Origin: Planctomycetia bacterium
Lineage (GTDB): Bacteria > Planctomycetota > Planctomycetia > Gemmatales > Gemmataceae
Length of the DNA: 14,800 nt
NCBI GenBank assembly: GCA_022616395.1
Contig: JAKEEV010000378.1
Location: forward strand, 1 to 14,800
Reading direction: 5' to 3'
Shown one piece after another: positions 1 through 6,713 of the stretch (position 1 is its first letter; each line of letters starts with the position of its first letter). The position numbers and the translations under genes were made by a program. Below the pieces are notes generated by a model. The model was not told where the DNA came from. It worked only from the letters and a program-made list of their open reading frames with translations, and did no database searches.

Positions 1-439
1 CAAACGCGGAAGCGCCGTGGCTGTATTGAAAGGTGACCTTGTCCAGCCCGACCTTCTCCGAGACATCCTCGAACTTGAACCCCCCGACGTTGCGGTAGAG
101 TTTGCACGGGTGACCGAGCACCTTCTTGTCTTCGTAGTGCCCACCGCCGGGCAGGAATACATCCAGAAGCCCGTCGCCATCGAAATCGAGAAGCGCAACC
201 CCGCCGCCCAAAGACTCGATGATCGCGAAGTGCCCCGCATCTTCACCGTTGCGGTAGGTGAAGGCGATTCCGCTTGTCTTGGTCGCATCCGCGAACGGCG
301 CTGGGCCGGGCGGTTCCTCCTCGGGCTGAGCGGGAGCTGTCGGCGCAGACGGTTTGTCCGAACACGCCGGGAGAGCGGCGAGCAGACCCGCAATCGCAAG
401 CAGGAACACCCAGCCGGGAAAGCGAAGCCAGGCGTGCAT
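1..439 (-). CDS. FG-GAP/CRTAC1-like lipoprotein, N-terminal part (runs off left edge)
   Basis: Reading leftward from the ATG at 439 gives 146 codons with no stop, so the gene continues beyond base 1. Residues 1-26 form a lipoprotein signal peptide: short N-terminus with Arg6, a hydrophobic stretch (10-23), then lipobox LPAC with the lipidated Cys26. A Pro/Glu-rich linker (about 28-48) follows. The mature part begins FADATKTSGIAFTYRNG, and an acidic calcium-binding loop, DFDGDGLLDVF, sits at 85-95. This is the layout of planctomycete FG-GAP/VCBS proteins with a C-terminal ASPIC/UnbV domain (CRTAC1 family). That C-terminal domain, if present, lies outside the window. Expected location is the cell envelope, as a beta-propeller; the molecular function of the family is not established. 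It diverges from the DUF1559 gene. The only nearby upstream ATG (450) is out of frame. No strong Shine-Dalgarno sequence is visible. Confidence 0.88.
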   Translation of the reverse strand, partial: MHAWLRFPGWVFLLAIAGLLAALPACSDKPSAPTAPAQPEEEPPGPAPFADATKTSGIAFTYRNGEDAGHFAIIESLGGGVALLDFDGDGLLDVFLPGGGHYEDKKVLGHPCKLYRNVGGFKFEDVSEKVGLDKVTFQYSHGASAF

Positions 440-470
440 GAAATCACCATCGAGGAGGAACGTGTTCTCT

Positions 471-476
471 GTTATA
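471..476 (-). promoter_or_regulatory. Possible -10 box for the leftward FG-GAP lipoprotein gene
   Basis: Read on the minus strand this hexamer is TATAAC, five of six matches to the sigma-70 -10 consensus. It lies about 32 nt upstream of the ATG at 439, implying a leader of roughly 25 nt. No good -35 is visible at 16-18 nt spacing (GTGACT is 19 nt upstream), so the call rests on the -10 alone. Confidence 0.35.
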
Positions 477-552
477 CGACAGACCGGAGCTCATCAGTCA
501 CACGGAAAGACATAAACTCAATCCCCACAAGAAGGAAAAGTCCACGAACTTC

Positions 553-581
553 TTGACAGGGTGTGTGGTGGTGGATAGTTT
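553..581 (+). promoter_or_regulatory. Sigma-70-type promoter for the DUF1559 operon
   Basis: A perfect -35 hexamer TTGACA (553-558) is followed after exactly 17 nt by TAGTTT (576-581), a three-of-six -10. GATAGT at 574-579 is an alternative -10 with a tight 15-nt spacer. Transcription would start near 588, leaving a leader of about 77 nt before the GTG at 665. Position and direction fit the rightward gene series; in planctomycetes the consensus is less well defined than in E. coli, hence moderate confidence. Confidence 0.5.
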
Positions 582-664
582 GCGGAATTGAGGGAGGTTC
601 CTTGTAATCGTTTCTCCCGCACCTGCGGTCCAACAATCTCCCTTCACTCTCTCGGAGGTTCGTC

Positions 665-1564
665 GTGCTACATTCTCGGATCAACCCACAACGGCGTGGG
701 TTCACGCTGATTGAGCTGTTGGTGGTGATTGCAATCATCGCCATTCTCATTGGCCTGTTACTCCCCGCGGTCCAGAAGGTTCGCGAAGCCGCTGCTCGGA
801 TGGACTGCTCGAACAACCTCAAGCAGTTGTCGCTCGGCACCATCAACTGTGCGGATACGAACCAGGGCAAACTCCCACCGAGCATCGGGCTTTATCCCAG
901 TACAATCCCCTCCTCGGGGAACGGTAATGGCGGCGTCTTCATGCACATCCTGCCGTTTATCGAGCAGGACAACCTGTACAAATCGACGTTTTGGGCCGGC
1001 AACCCAAGCGCAACTCCGCCAACGGGTGACAACCGCAACGGCTACCTGAATACCTACTCGCTCTGGACCCCAACAATCCAGGCGTCCCGAGTGAAGACCC
1101 TCATCTGCCCGACAGACGGAACGATGAACGCGACCGAAGGGGGCCGGGCGAGTTACGGAGCCAACGGTCAACTCTTCCGCCACAACTACCGGTGGGGGAA
1201 CGTGGGCCTGTCGACGTATCCGTCGAGCCTCGCGGACGGGACTTCCAACACCATCATGTACACGGAGAAATTGGCCCACTGCAATTCGGGGAACTACCGC
1301 GACAACTTCTGGCCGGACTGGGGTCCACTCGTCTCCTCCAGTGATAACGGAATGCCGACCGGCAACGCCGCGATCTTCCAATCGAACCCGCCGGGCAATC
1401 CGGCCGTGTGTGATGGCGGTCGGGCGAGCAGCCGGCACACCAGTGGCATTAACGTCGGGCTTGGGGATGGGAGCGTCCGGTTCGTCTCCACGGGAGTCTC
1501 GCCAGCCACTTGGTGGGCGGCCATGACACCAGCCGCGGGCGACATCCTCAGTTCAAACTGGTAA
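665..1564 (+). CDS. DUF1559 domain-containing pilin-like (type II pseudopilin) protein
   Basis: A 299-aa protein with a textbook type IV pilin/pseudopilin N-terminus. The leader ends at Gly12, Phe13 is the expected N-methylated residue and Glu17 is the conserved +5 Glu; the core is GFTLIELLVVIAIIAILIG. The hydrophobic helix continues into LLPAVQKVREAAARM, the hallmark of planctomycete DUF1559 proteins. The C-terminus has the family's other signature, an SRHTSGINVGLGDGSVRF block near 255-272 followed by W-W-A-A-M-T-P. The protein should be processed by a prepilin peptidase and anchored in, or assembled from, the inner membrane; the family is hugely expanded in Planctomycetota and its role is unproven. 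The start codon is GTG at 665, supported by GGAGG at 654-658 with a 6-nt spacer and by the correct leader length. It is the first gene of the rightward series. Confidence 0.93.
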   Translation: MLHSRINPQRRGFTLIELLVVIAIIAILIGLLLPAVQKVREAAARMDCSNNLKQLSLGTINCADTNQGKLPPSIGLYPSTIPSSGNGNGGVFMHILPFIEQDNLYKSTFWAGNPSATPPTGDNRNGYLNTYSLWTPTIQASRVKTLICPTDGTMNATEGGRASYGANGQLFRHNYRWGNVGLSTYPSSLADGTSNTIMYTEKLAHCNSGNYRDNFWPDWGPLVSSSDNGMPTGNAAIFQSNPPGNPAVCDGGRASSRHTSGINVGLGDGSVRFVSTGVSPATWWAAMTPAAGDILSSNW

Positions 1565-1590
1565 CCGACGCGAGTAACTTTCTTCTCTTT

Positions 1591-1617
1591 GCCGGGACGA
1601 ACGTAACTCGTCCCGGC
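1591..1617 (+). other. Intercistronic hairpin between pilin-like gene and lipoprotein gene
   Basis: A perfect 10-bp GC-rich inverted repeat (GCCGGGACGA / TCGTCCCGGC) with a 7-nt loop lies 27 nt after the DUF1559 stop and ends 29 nt before the next ATG. On the plus strand the pyrimidine-rich run (1579-1590) precedes the stem and no T-run follows it, so it is not a canonical intrinsic terminator. It is more likely an mRNA-stabilising or attenuating hairpin that lets the pilin-like gene be expressed above the downstream genes. Function is inference. Confidence 0.6.
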
Positions 1618-1645
1618 GCCTCCCAGCCCTCACGAGTCGACTGCG

Positions 1646-2182
1646 ATGAACCCTTCTCTCTCCCTCGCTCGGTTGAGCGCGGCCCTTCTGTTGGCTGGCG
1701 TGGTCGGCTTCGCCGGTTGTGCGCGTCCCGTAGGCGACGTGAGCGGAAAGGTGACGTACAACGGAAAACCCCTCAAGGGTGGAAGCGTCACATTCATCAG
1801 TGACGAGGGCCGACACAGCGTTTCGGCCTCGATCAACGAGGACGGGACTTACAAGGTTCCAACTCTCACCGGCGGGACTTACAAGGTTTGTGTCGATACC
1901 TCGTACTTGAAGCCTGCGCCCAACGGTCCTGGTGGCTACGTCGGCTCTGGTGGAAAGAGTGCCCCACCACCAGCGACCAAAGGCCCGCCGCCCAAGTCCG
2001 CTCCTCCACCCGACGCGGTTGTCCCCGAAGGGTACAAACCGAGTAATCCGGCAGAGGCGCAAGCAGCGGCGAACGCAAAGAAATACGTCCAGATCCCCGA
2101 CCAGTACAAGGAGCCGGATAAAACGACACTGTCCTACAAGTTCGAGGGTGGATCTCAGACCTACGACATCGACCTCAAGTGA
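1646..2182 (+). CDS. Small lipoprotein with carboxypeptidase-regulatory-like/transthyretin-type fold
   Basis: A 178-aa predicted lipoprotein. Residues 1-25 are a signal peptide with lipobox GFAGC and lipidated Cys25. The mature protein begins GDVSGKVTYNGKPLKGGSV and continues with a DEGRH..INEDGTYKVPTLTGGTYKV pattern, the beta-sandwich repeat of carboxypeptidase-regulatory-like domains seen in planctomycete lipoproteins that habitually follow DUF1559 genes. A Pro/Gly/Lys/Ala-rich low-complexity segment (about 90-130) links to a short C-terminal strand region ending TYDIDLK. The protein is expected on the periplasmic side of a membrane; no enzymatic residues are apparent and the role is unknown, possibly structural or partnered with the upstream pilin-like protein. 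The ATG at 1646 gives the correct signal peptide length, although no clear Shine-Dalgarno sequence precedes it. Its stop overlaps the start of the next gene. Confidence 0.88.
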   Translation: MNPSLSLARLSAALLLAGVVGFAGCARPVGDVSGKVTYNGKPLKGGSVTFISDEGRHSVSASINEDGTYKVPTLTGGTYKVCVDTSYLKPAPNGPGGYVGSGGKSAPPPATKGPPPKSAPPPDAVVPEGYKPSNPAEAQAAANAKKYVQIPDQYKEPDKTTLSYKFEGGSQTYDIDLK

Positions 2183-3600
2183 CCCCGCCCGCCTCTGGCG
2201 AGCAGAATCCGACACGCTCGCCGACAGCTCCAGTTTCCTCCTCGCCCGAAGTCCCACCCGGTTCGCCGGGGAAGAGCTTCGGGCGGCGGTTTCTCCGTGT
2301 CCTGTTCACCCCGTTTCGGTTCGCCTACCAGCGCCCAGCGCGCACCCTGCTCTACCTCGCGCTTGTCCTGCTGTTCGCCGGAATCGCCACCAGCGCTGGC
2401 GTGTGGGTCTGGTTCGATCATCACCTCCGGGCCGCGCGTACTGAACTCGCACGGGGGCACAACGCCGCCGCTGCCCGACACCTCCGTCAGTGCCAGCGCG
2501 TCCGCCCCGACGACCGCGAAGTTCTTCTGCTCTCGGCTCGCGTCGCTCGTCGGTCTGGCTCCTGGGATGAGGCCGAGTTACTCCTGGACCGCTGCTCGCA
2601 ACTCCACGGGGAAGACGGAGAACTGGTATTGGAGCGCGTGCTGTTGCGGATGGCCCGCGGAGAGATCGAATCCGTGGGGCTGGCCGTAATGGCTCGCATT
2701 CGGGAGGGCGGACCGAATGCCGCGCTGGCCCGCGAGGCGCTGGTCACCGGATTGATCTACCGCTTCCACTGGGGCGAAGCCTACCGCCAACTCGACGACT
2801 GGCTCGCGACGGAACCGGATGCGACAGTGGCTCTGTTGCTTCGAGGGAAACTGGAGGAACAGCGACTCGCATTCGCCCCGGCGCGCGATCTCTACCGGCG
2901 GATTGTCGAACTCGATCCAGAGCACGATGAGGCCCGGCTTCGTCTGACAACTCTGTTGCTGGCGGACCGACACGGTGAGGAAGCGCTTGAGCACCTCGCG
3001 AAACTGCGTCAGCGTCTCCCGGAGCATCCAGAAGTGGCCGTGCAATGGGCACGCGCTCTGGCCCTTCAGGGACGCGCCGCCGAGAGTCGCGCTGCGCTTG
3101 CTGCTTGTCTGCGGGATCACCCGGACTATCCACCCGCTCTGGCCGAGCGCGGCGCGCAGGCTCTGCTCGACGGGGACGAGGGTGAGGCCGAGCAATATCT
3201 CGCGCGCGCGGTGGCTCTCGATCCGGGGAACGTCGCCACCCGAACCCAGTACGCGCTGGCTCTGGCCCGAAACGGAAAGAGAGACGAGGCCGCCCGCGAG
3301 CAGGTCCAGATCGACGCCCTGAAGGCCGATCTGGACCGGATCACCGTTCTGATTACCGGCCCGCTTCAGGAGCGCCCAAACGATCCGAAGATTCACCACG
3401 AGATTGCACAGATCGCCCTGCGGTCCGGGCAAGTTCGCGAGGCGATCCGCTGGTTCACTTCGGCCCTCCAGGTCGATCCCGCCCACGTCCCGACGCACCT
3501 GGCGCTGGCCATCCTGTATCGTGAACTTGGCAACCCGGTCCTCTCAGCCCGGCACCGCGCCCTGGCTCACCGGCCGGGCGAACCGATCCCAAAGTTGTAA
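2179..3600 (+). CDS. Membrane-anchored tetratricopeptide repeat protein (first of tandem pair)
   Basis: A 473-aa protein with a Ser/Pro-rich N-terminus (1-30), a basic patch (RR at 36-37) and one transmembrane helix at about 56-78. From about 88 to the C-terminus there are TPR helices; recognisable units include AARHLRQCQRVRPDDREVLL, LYRRIVELDPEHDEARLRL, EQYLARAVALDPGNVATRTQ and AIRWFTSALQVDPAHVPTHL. The positive-inside pattern predicts a periplasmic TPR superhelix, a protein-protein interaction scaffold. The start is GTG at 2179; its GTGA overlaps the TGA of the lipoprotein gene by 4 nt. That implies translational coupling, consistent with the absence of a Shine-Dalgarno sequence. No nearby in-frame alternative start was found. 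It is collinear with the next protein along its whole length, so the two look like an old tandem duplication. The binding partner is unknown. Confidence 0.88.
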   Translation: MTPPASGEQNPTRSPTAPVSSSPEVPPGSPGKSFGRRFLRVLFTPFRFAYQRPARTLLYLALVLLFAGIATSAGVWVWFDHHLRAARTELARGHNAAAARHLRQCQRVRPDDREVLLLSARVARRSGSWDEAELLLDRCSQLHGEDGELVLERVLLRMARGEIESVGLAVMARIREGGPNAALAREALVTGLIYRFHWGEAYRQLDDWLATEPDATVALLLRGKLEEQRLAFAPARDLYRRIVELDPEHDEARLRLTTLLLADRHGEEALEHLAKLRQRLPEHPEVAVQWARALALQGRAAESRAALAACLRDHPDYPPALAERGAQALLDGDEGEAEQYLARAVALDPGNVATRTQYALALARNGKRDEAAREQVQIDALKADLDRITVLITGPLQERPNDPKIHHEIAQIALRSGQVREAIRWFTSALQVDPAHVPTHLALAILYRELGNPVLSARHRALAHRPGEPIPKL

Positions 3601-3613
3601 CTCGGAGCCTTTC

Positions 3614-4894
3614 ATGTCTCGCCAGCTCCTCTGCCGACTGCTCACTCGCCGGAGCAAGCTCCGACTGGCGGTCGTGTTGCTGTTGGTGGGCCTCATCGCA
3701 CCTCAGGTGTGGGCCTGGACTCAACTCCGATCCGCGAAATCCTCGCTGGCGAAGTACCATCCGCAAGAAGCACGCACGGCACTCGCCTCCTGCGCGAGAG
3801 TGTGGGGAGACCGCCCGTCGATCCGCTTACTCTCCTGTCGAGCAGCTTGGCAGGCGGGCGACACGGAAAGCGCGACCGCGGAACTCCGCGCAGCGCAACG
3901 ACTCACCGGCGGAGCAACAGACGAAACCGCCTTCGAGTGGGCGCTCCTCCAGGCATCCACGGGAAACGTCCGGGAAGTGGAGGTGTATCTTCAACGGCGC
4001 GCCGATCAGTCCCCGGACGTGGCCGGTCCGCTCATCTGGGAAGCGCTCGCTGTGGGCTACCTCCAATCGTTCCGCACACTTGACGCGATGGCCTGTCTTG
4101 AGCACTGGCTGAAGCGCCAGCCGGATAATGTCCGGGCACTCGAACTGCGCGGGGCAACTTTTGTCGCGGGTAAAGGAGTTGTCCGCGGACTCGAAGACTA
4201 TCGGCGCGTCCTCGAACTCGACTCAACCCGCTGGGCAACTCGCTGGCGTCTCATCGAAGGACTCATCGCCCTGGGTGGATACGAGGAGGCCGCCGGGCAT
4301 CTGGAGTTATTCGCCCGAGAAAACCCCGACGACCCGGCCGTCGCGGCCCGGCTGGCCCGATGCTACTACTTTAACGGTCGCCGCGATGAGGCCCGCCGCC
4401 TGCTCGACGAGGCACTGATCAGACATCCAGATCACGGGCTATCTCTGCGAACACGCGGTCAAATCGCGCTCATGGATGACCAGAAACCCGAAGCCGAGAA
4501 ATGGCTCCGCCAGGCCGCGGCCCTCATGCCCGATGACTATCAGGCCCAGTGGCTATTCTTCGAGGCACTCCGCCAACAGGGAAAAAGTGACGAAGCCAAA
4601 GCTCAGAGCAAGAAGGCCGAGGAGGTCAAGGAGCGAGTCACGCGGATTTCCGAACTCAGCAGCCGCACACTCGCTCAGTCTCCACTCGACCCCGCTCCGC
4701 ACTACGAGATGGGCACGCTGTTGATTGGCAGCGGTCGCGGGGAGGTCGGTGAACGGTGGTTACTGGCGGCCCTGGACCTTGACCCCGACCACAAGCCCTC
4801 GCACACCGCGCTTGCCGCCTACTACGAAAGCCGTGGAGACAAGGCGAAGGCCGACTTCCACCGCGCCAGGGCCACCGACCAAGACAAGAAGTGA
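3614..4894 (+). CDS. Membrane-anchored tetratricopeptide repeat protein (second of tandem pair)
   Basis: A 426-aa protein. A short basic N-terminus (MSRQLLCRLLTRRSK) precedes a transmembrane segment at about 17-36, then TPR repeats to the end, for example DYRRVLELDSTRWATRWRL, HLELFARENPDDPAVAARLA and RWLLAALDLDPDHKPSHTAL. Predicted topology is N-in with the TPR domain in the periplasm. The start at 3614 is chosen because GGAG (3604-3607) lies 6 nt upstream and the resulting N-terminus matches the anchor design of the preceding paralogue; the frame stays open upstream to 3404, but that part would lie inside the previous gene. It follows that gene by 13 nt, so co-transcription is likely. Its TGA sits at the left edge of the palindromic element at 4903-5093. 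Specific function is unknown; a scaffold for envelope partners is the family-level expectation. Confidence 0.88.
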   Translation: MSRQLLCRLLTRRSKLRLAVVLLLVGLIAPQVWAWTQLRSAKSSLAKYHPQEARTALASCARVWGDRPSIRLLSCRAAWQAGDTESATAELRAAQRLTGGATDETAFEWALLQASTGNVREVEVYLQRRADQSPDVAGPLIWEALAVGYLQSFRTLDAMACLEHWLKRQPDNVRALELRGATFVAGKGVVRGLEDYRRVLELDSTRWATRWRLIEGLIALGGYEEAAGHLELFARENPDDPAVAARLARCYYFNGRRDEARRLLDEALIRHPDHGLSLRTRGQIALMDDQKPEAEKWLRQAAALMPDDYQAQWLFFEALRQQGKSDEAKAQSKKAEEVKERVTRISELSSRTLAQSPLDPAPHYEMGTLLIGSGRGEVGERWLLAALDLDPDHKPSHTALAAYYESRGDKAKADFHRARATDQDKK

Positions 4895-4902
4895 CGCGGG
4901 CT
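4894..4902. repeat. Left 9-bp direct repeat (putative target-site duplication)
   Basis: The sequence ACGCGGGCT occurs here and again at 5094-5102, immediately outside both ends of the palindromic element. Its first base is the last base of the TGA stop of the upstream TPR gene. A direct repeat abutting terminal inverted repeats is the usual footprint of transposition. Confidence 0.6.
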
Positions 4903-4925
4903 TGCTTTGTCGAAGTCCAGTCTTT

Positions 4926-5067
4926 AGTGGAGTCCCGCTATTTAGGCAGTCTTCGAGCCACAAGACCGGCTAAAGCCGGGACTCCAACAGAAGCGCTGTC
5001 TTTGTTGGAGTCCCGGCTTTAGCCGGTCTTCGCCTTCAGAACCGGCGAGAGCCGTGGCTCCAACACA
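4926..5067. repeat. Four related palindromic half-units (A, B, C, D)
   Basis: Four copies of one motif of about 28 bp lie in alternating orientation: A at about 4926-4955 (forward, degenerate), B at 4962-4989 (inverted), C at 5003-5030 (forward) and D at about 5040-5067 (inverted, degenerate). The shared core is TGGAGTCCCGGCTTTAGCCGG and its variants. B and C are perfect reverse complements; A and D diverge by several substitutions and small indels. The array can fold as one central hairpin, or as a larger nested cruciform. Confidence 0.7.
4962..5030. terminator. Long perfect hairpin between convergent genes, probable bidirectional terminator
   Basis: The 28-bp arms at 4962-4989 and 5003-5030 are exact reverse complements separated by a 13-nt loop (4990-5002). 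They lie between the TGA of the rightward TPR gene (4892-4894) and the stop of the leftward FG-GAP gene (5101-5103), so the structure meets transcripts from both sides. No T-run follows on either strand, so termination would rely on the stem, or on Rho, rather than a classic U-tract. The structure is seen in the sequence; the terminator role is inference. Confidence 0.55.
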
Positions 5068-5093
5068 AGCACCGAGAGGATTTCGACAAAGCA

Positions 5094-5102
5094 ACGCGGG
5101 CT
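5094..5102. repeat. Right 9-bp direct repeat (putative target-site duplication)
   Basis: Second copy of ACGCGGGCT, directly after the right terminal inverted repeat. Its last two bases form part of the stop codon of the leftward FG-GAP lipoprotein gene (CTA on plus, TAG on minus, 5101-5103). It matches the left copy at 4894-4902 in all nine positions. Confidence 0.6.
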
Positions 5103-6675
5103 ATTTCTTCCCCAAGTTCTTCCAGATCGCGACCGGGTGATCCGTCGTCGTGGAACTGAAGTTCCCAACGATCAGATCAATGCGACCAGTGCCATACAGA
5201 TCGGCAGCGGCACACACCACCGAGTCGCACGACCCCTTCACCAGCGAGTGCCTCTCGAACTTGCCGGGCGATACCTGCTCGAAGAGAACGACCGCGTCCG
5301 CCTTGCGGGTGACACGATCAGGGAACTTGTCGCCCGGAAGGAAACTCACCGCCAGAACGTCTGGAAGTTTGCCGCCGGTGATCGGCGCTGCGACCGCATG
5401 GTGAACGCCATACATGTCCGCGATCCGTCGGTGTTCAAACTTCAAATCGCCCATGTTCTCCAACCACTGCACCCCGTGGTACGGCTTCCACAGATACGGC
5501 TCATCAAGGATGTCGCCGTTGGTGTAAAGCACATCGAGCCGGCCATCGCCGTTCATGTCCACCAGTTGAATACCGCTACTCCCCCATCCAGGGTGTGGAG
5601 CGGAGTAGAGCGTCTGCTTGCGGAAGTTTCCGCCGCCCTCGTTGATGAACGCAACAATCGTTTCGTGTTCCTGCGAGATGAGCGCGATGAAGTCTGGCTT
5701 TCCATCGCCATTGAGGTCGGTGATGGGGACGTGGATGGTGCCGTGTCTTGGATCGAGCACGCGCGGAACGAACTCTGGCTTCGCCCAGTCGGCCGTCTTG
5801 TTCTCCAGGAAGATGATCTCGCCGACAGCGTGTAATCCGAACGCCGCGACGACAAGATCGCGCTTGCCGGTGCCGCGGAAGTCGGCAACCTGGACATCCG
5901 CGACTCGACCCACGTCCTTGAGCAATGTGACAGACTCGAACGACCCATCCGGCTTTCCCCGAAGCCAGACCACACTCCCGCACTTGCGGTCGGTTGGGGG
6001 GTAACTGCCCAGATCGGCGACAAGAATGTCGAGGATATTATCGGCGTTGAGGTCAACAACCTCGGCGTGCGCGGGGTTGGGCACCTTTGCCAGTTCCTTC
6101 CACACCGGTTTCGGGTCTGTCGGCCGCAGAGCGAGTATGCGCCCTCCCACCATGTCGCATGCCAAAAGCGTCACCGGCTCGCGGGCAATCGCGGCGGGTT
6201 CAGTAACCCCCGACGGCAACTTCACCGCGCTGACGTGCGAGATCATCGGCCCTCCGCCACTGGTCGGCGCATAACTGAGCGTGTAGAACCGCACGCCGAG
6301 CGGCTTCGATGCGGGGATGATCTTTGCCGCCGGATAGTCTTCTGCCGCGCGCTCCTCGTAGTACCGGACAACGTGTCCGAGCTTCGGCGGCGTGAGGGCA
6401 AGTCCAGACTGATCGAAGAACCGATATCCGCGTTCCACCTCGGTGCGCCAGTGCTTGCGGGGGAACGAATCGGCTGGCGGATAGGCGTGGCAAGACCCGC
6501 CGCAGAAGTTGTGAACCTGCTGCTCGATGTCCTCGGGCAACTCGGAAGGCGGAGGCAACTCGACCGGCGGGGGAGGCACATCGTCCTTCCCCTTCCCGCA
6601 ACCCTGGATCGCAGCGATAGCAGCCAGCACGAGGAGGATCGGAATCAGAGCAACCCAGCGGCGGAAACGGATCAT
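5101..6675 (-). CDS. FG-GAP/VCBS repeat lipoprotein with CX3CH heme-type motif
   Basis: A 524-aa predicted lipoprotein: basic start MIRFRR, hydrophobic 7-23, lipobox IQGC with Cys26, then a Pro-rich linker (33-47). Residues 57-66 read FCGGSCHAYP. This resembles a c-type heme site but has three residues between the cysteines (Cys58, Cys62, His63) instead of two; related planctomycete proteins usually show a CxxCH-like site here. From about 165 the protein is an FG-GAP beta-propeller with calcium-binding loops DLNADNILD (208-216), DLNGDGKPD (320-328) and DMNGDGRLD (373-381), and a degenerate one, DLYGTGRID, near the C-terminus. It should sit on the outer face of a membrane. A role in electron transfer is possible but unproven. 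The ATG at 6675 is chosen for the signal peptide; the frame is open upstream to 7272, inside the previous gene. It lies 38 nt downstream of the membrane protein gene, probably in the same transcript. Confidence 0.88.
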   Translation of the reverse strand: MIRFRRWVALIPILLVLAAIAAIQGCGKGKDDVPPPPVELPPPSELPEDIEQQVHNFCGGSCHAYPPADSFPRKHWRTEVERGYRFFDQSGLALTPPKLGHVVRYYEERAAEDYPAAKIIPASKPLGVRFYTLSYAPTSGGGPMISHVSAVKLPSGVTEPAAIAREPVTLLACDMVGGRILALRPTDPKPVWKELAKVPNPAHAEVVDLNADNILDILVADLGSYPPTDRKCGSVVWLRGKPDGSFESVTLLKDVGRVADVQVADFRGTGKRDLVVAAFGLHAVGEIIFLENKTADWAKPEFVPRVLDPRHGTIHVPITDLNGDGKPDFIALISQEHETIVAFINEGGGNFRKQTLYSAPHPGWGSSGIQLVDMNGDGRLDVLYTNGDILDEPYLWKPYHGVQWLENMGDLKFEHRRIADMYGVHHAVAAPITGGKLPDVLAVSFLPGDKFPDRVTRKADAVVLFEQVSPGKFERHSLVKGSCDSVVCAAADLYGTGRIDLIVGNFSSTTTDHPVAIWKNLGKK

Positions 6676-6713
6676 GACGGAATCTCTCGTGTGGTCTCCA
6701 CAACCCACAAAAC

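Larger units (their letters stand above)
4903..5093. mobile_element. MITE-like 191-bp non-coding element with terminal inverted repeats
   Basis: The element begins TGCTTTGTCGAA (4903-4914) and ends with the exact reverse complement TTCGACAAAGCA (5082-5093). With one mismatch the terminal repeat extends to about 16 bp. It is bounded by 9-bp direct repeats (4894-4902, 5094-5102) and carries no credible ORF. The interior is a nested set of related palindromic units. Removing the element and one repeat copy would leave the two convergent stop codons, TGA and TAG (CTA on plus), 6 bp apart, with both genes intact. These features fit a miniature inverted-repeat element mobilised in trans. A 9-bp duplication is compatible with, for example, IS1- or IS4/IS10-type transposases, but the family cannot be assigned from one copy. 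The alternative is a dispersed extragenic palindromic repeat with coincidental flanks. Confidence 0.6.

Noticed and set aside
17..556. 179-codon plus-strand frame at the left edge
   Set aside because: Antisense to the FG-GAP lipoprotein, whose lipobox and calcium loop are clear on the minus strand, and it runs into the promoter region.
1553..2257. 234-codon minus-strand frame
   Set aside because: Antisense to the small lipoprotein gene and its hairpin; no domain or ribosome site.
3404..3613. Upstream extension of the second TPR gene
   Set aside because: Would overlap the first TPR gene by about 200 nt; the ATG at 3614 has a good GGAG site and gives a proper membrane anchor.
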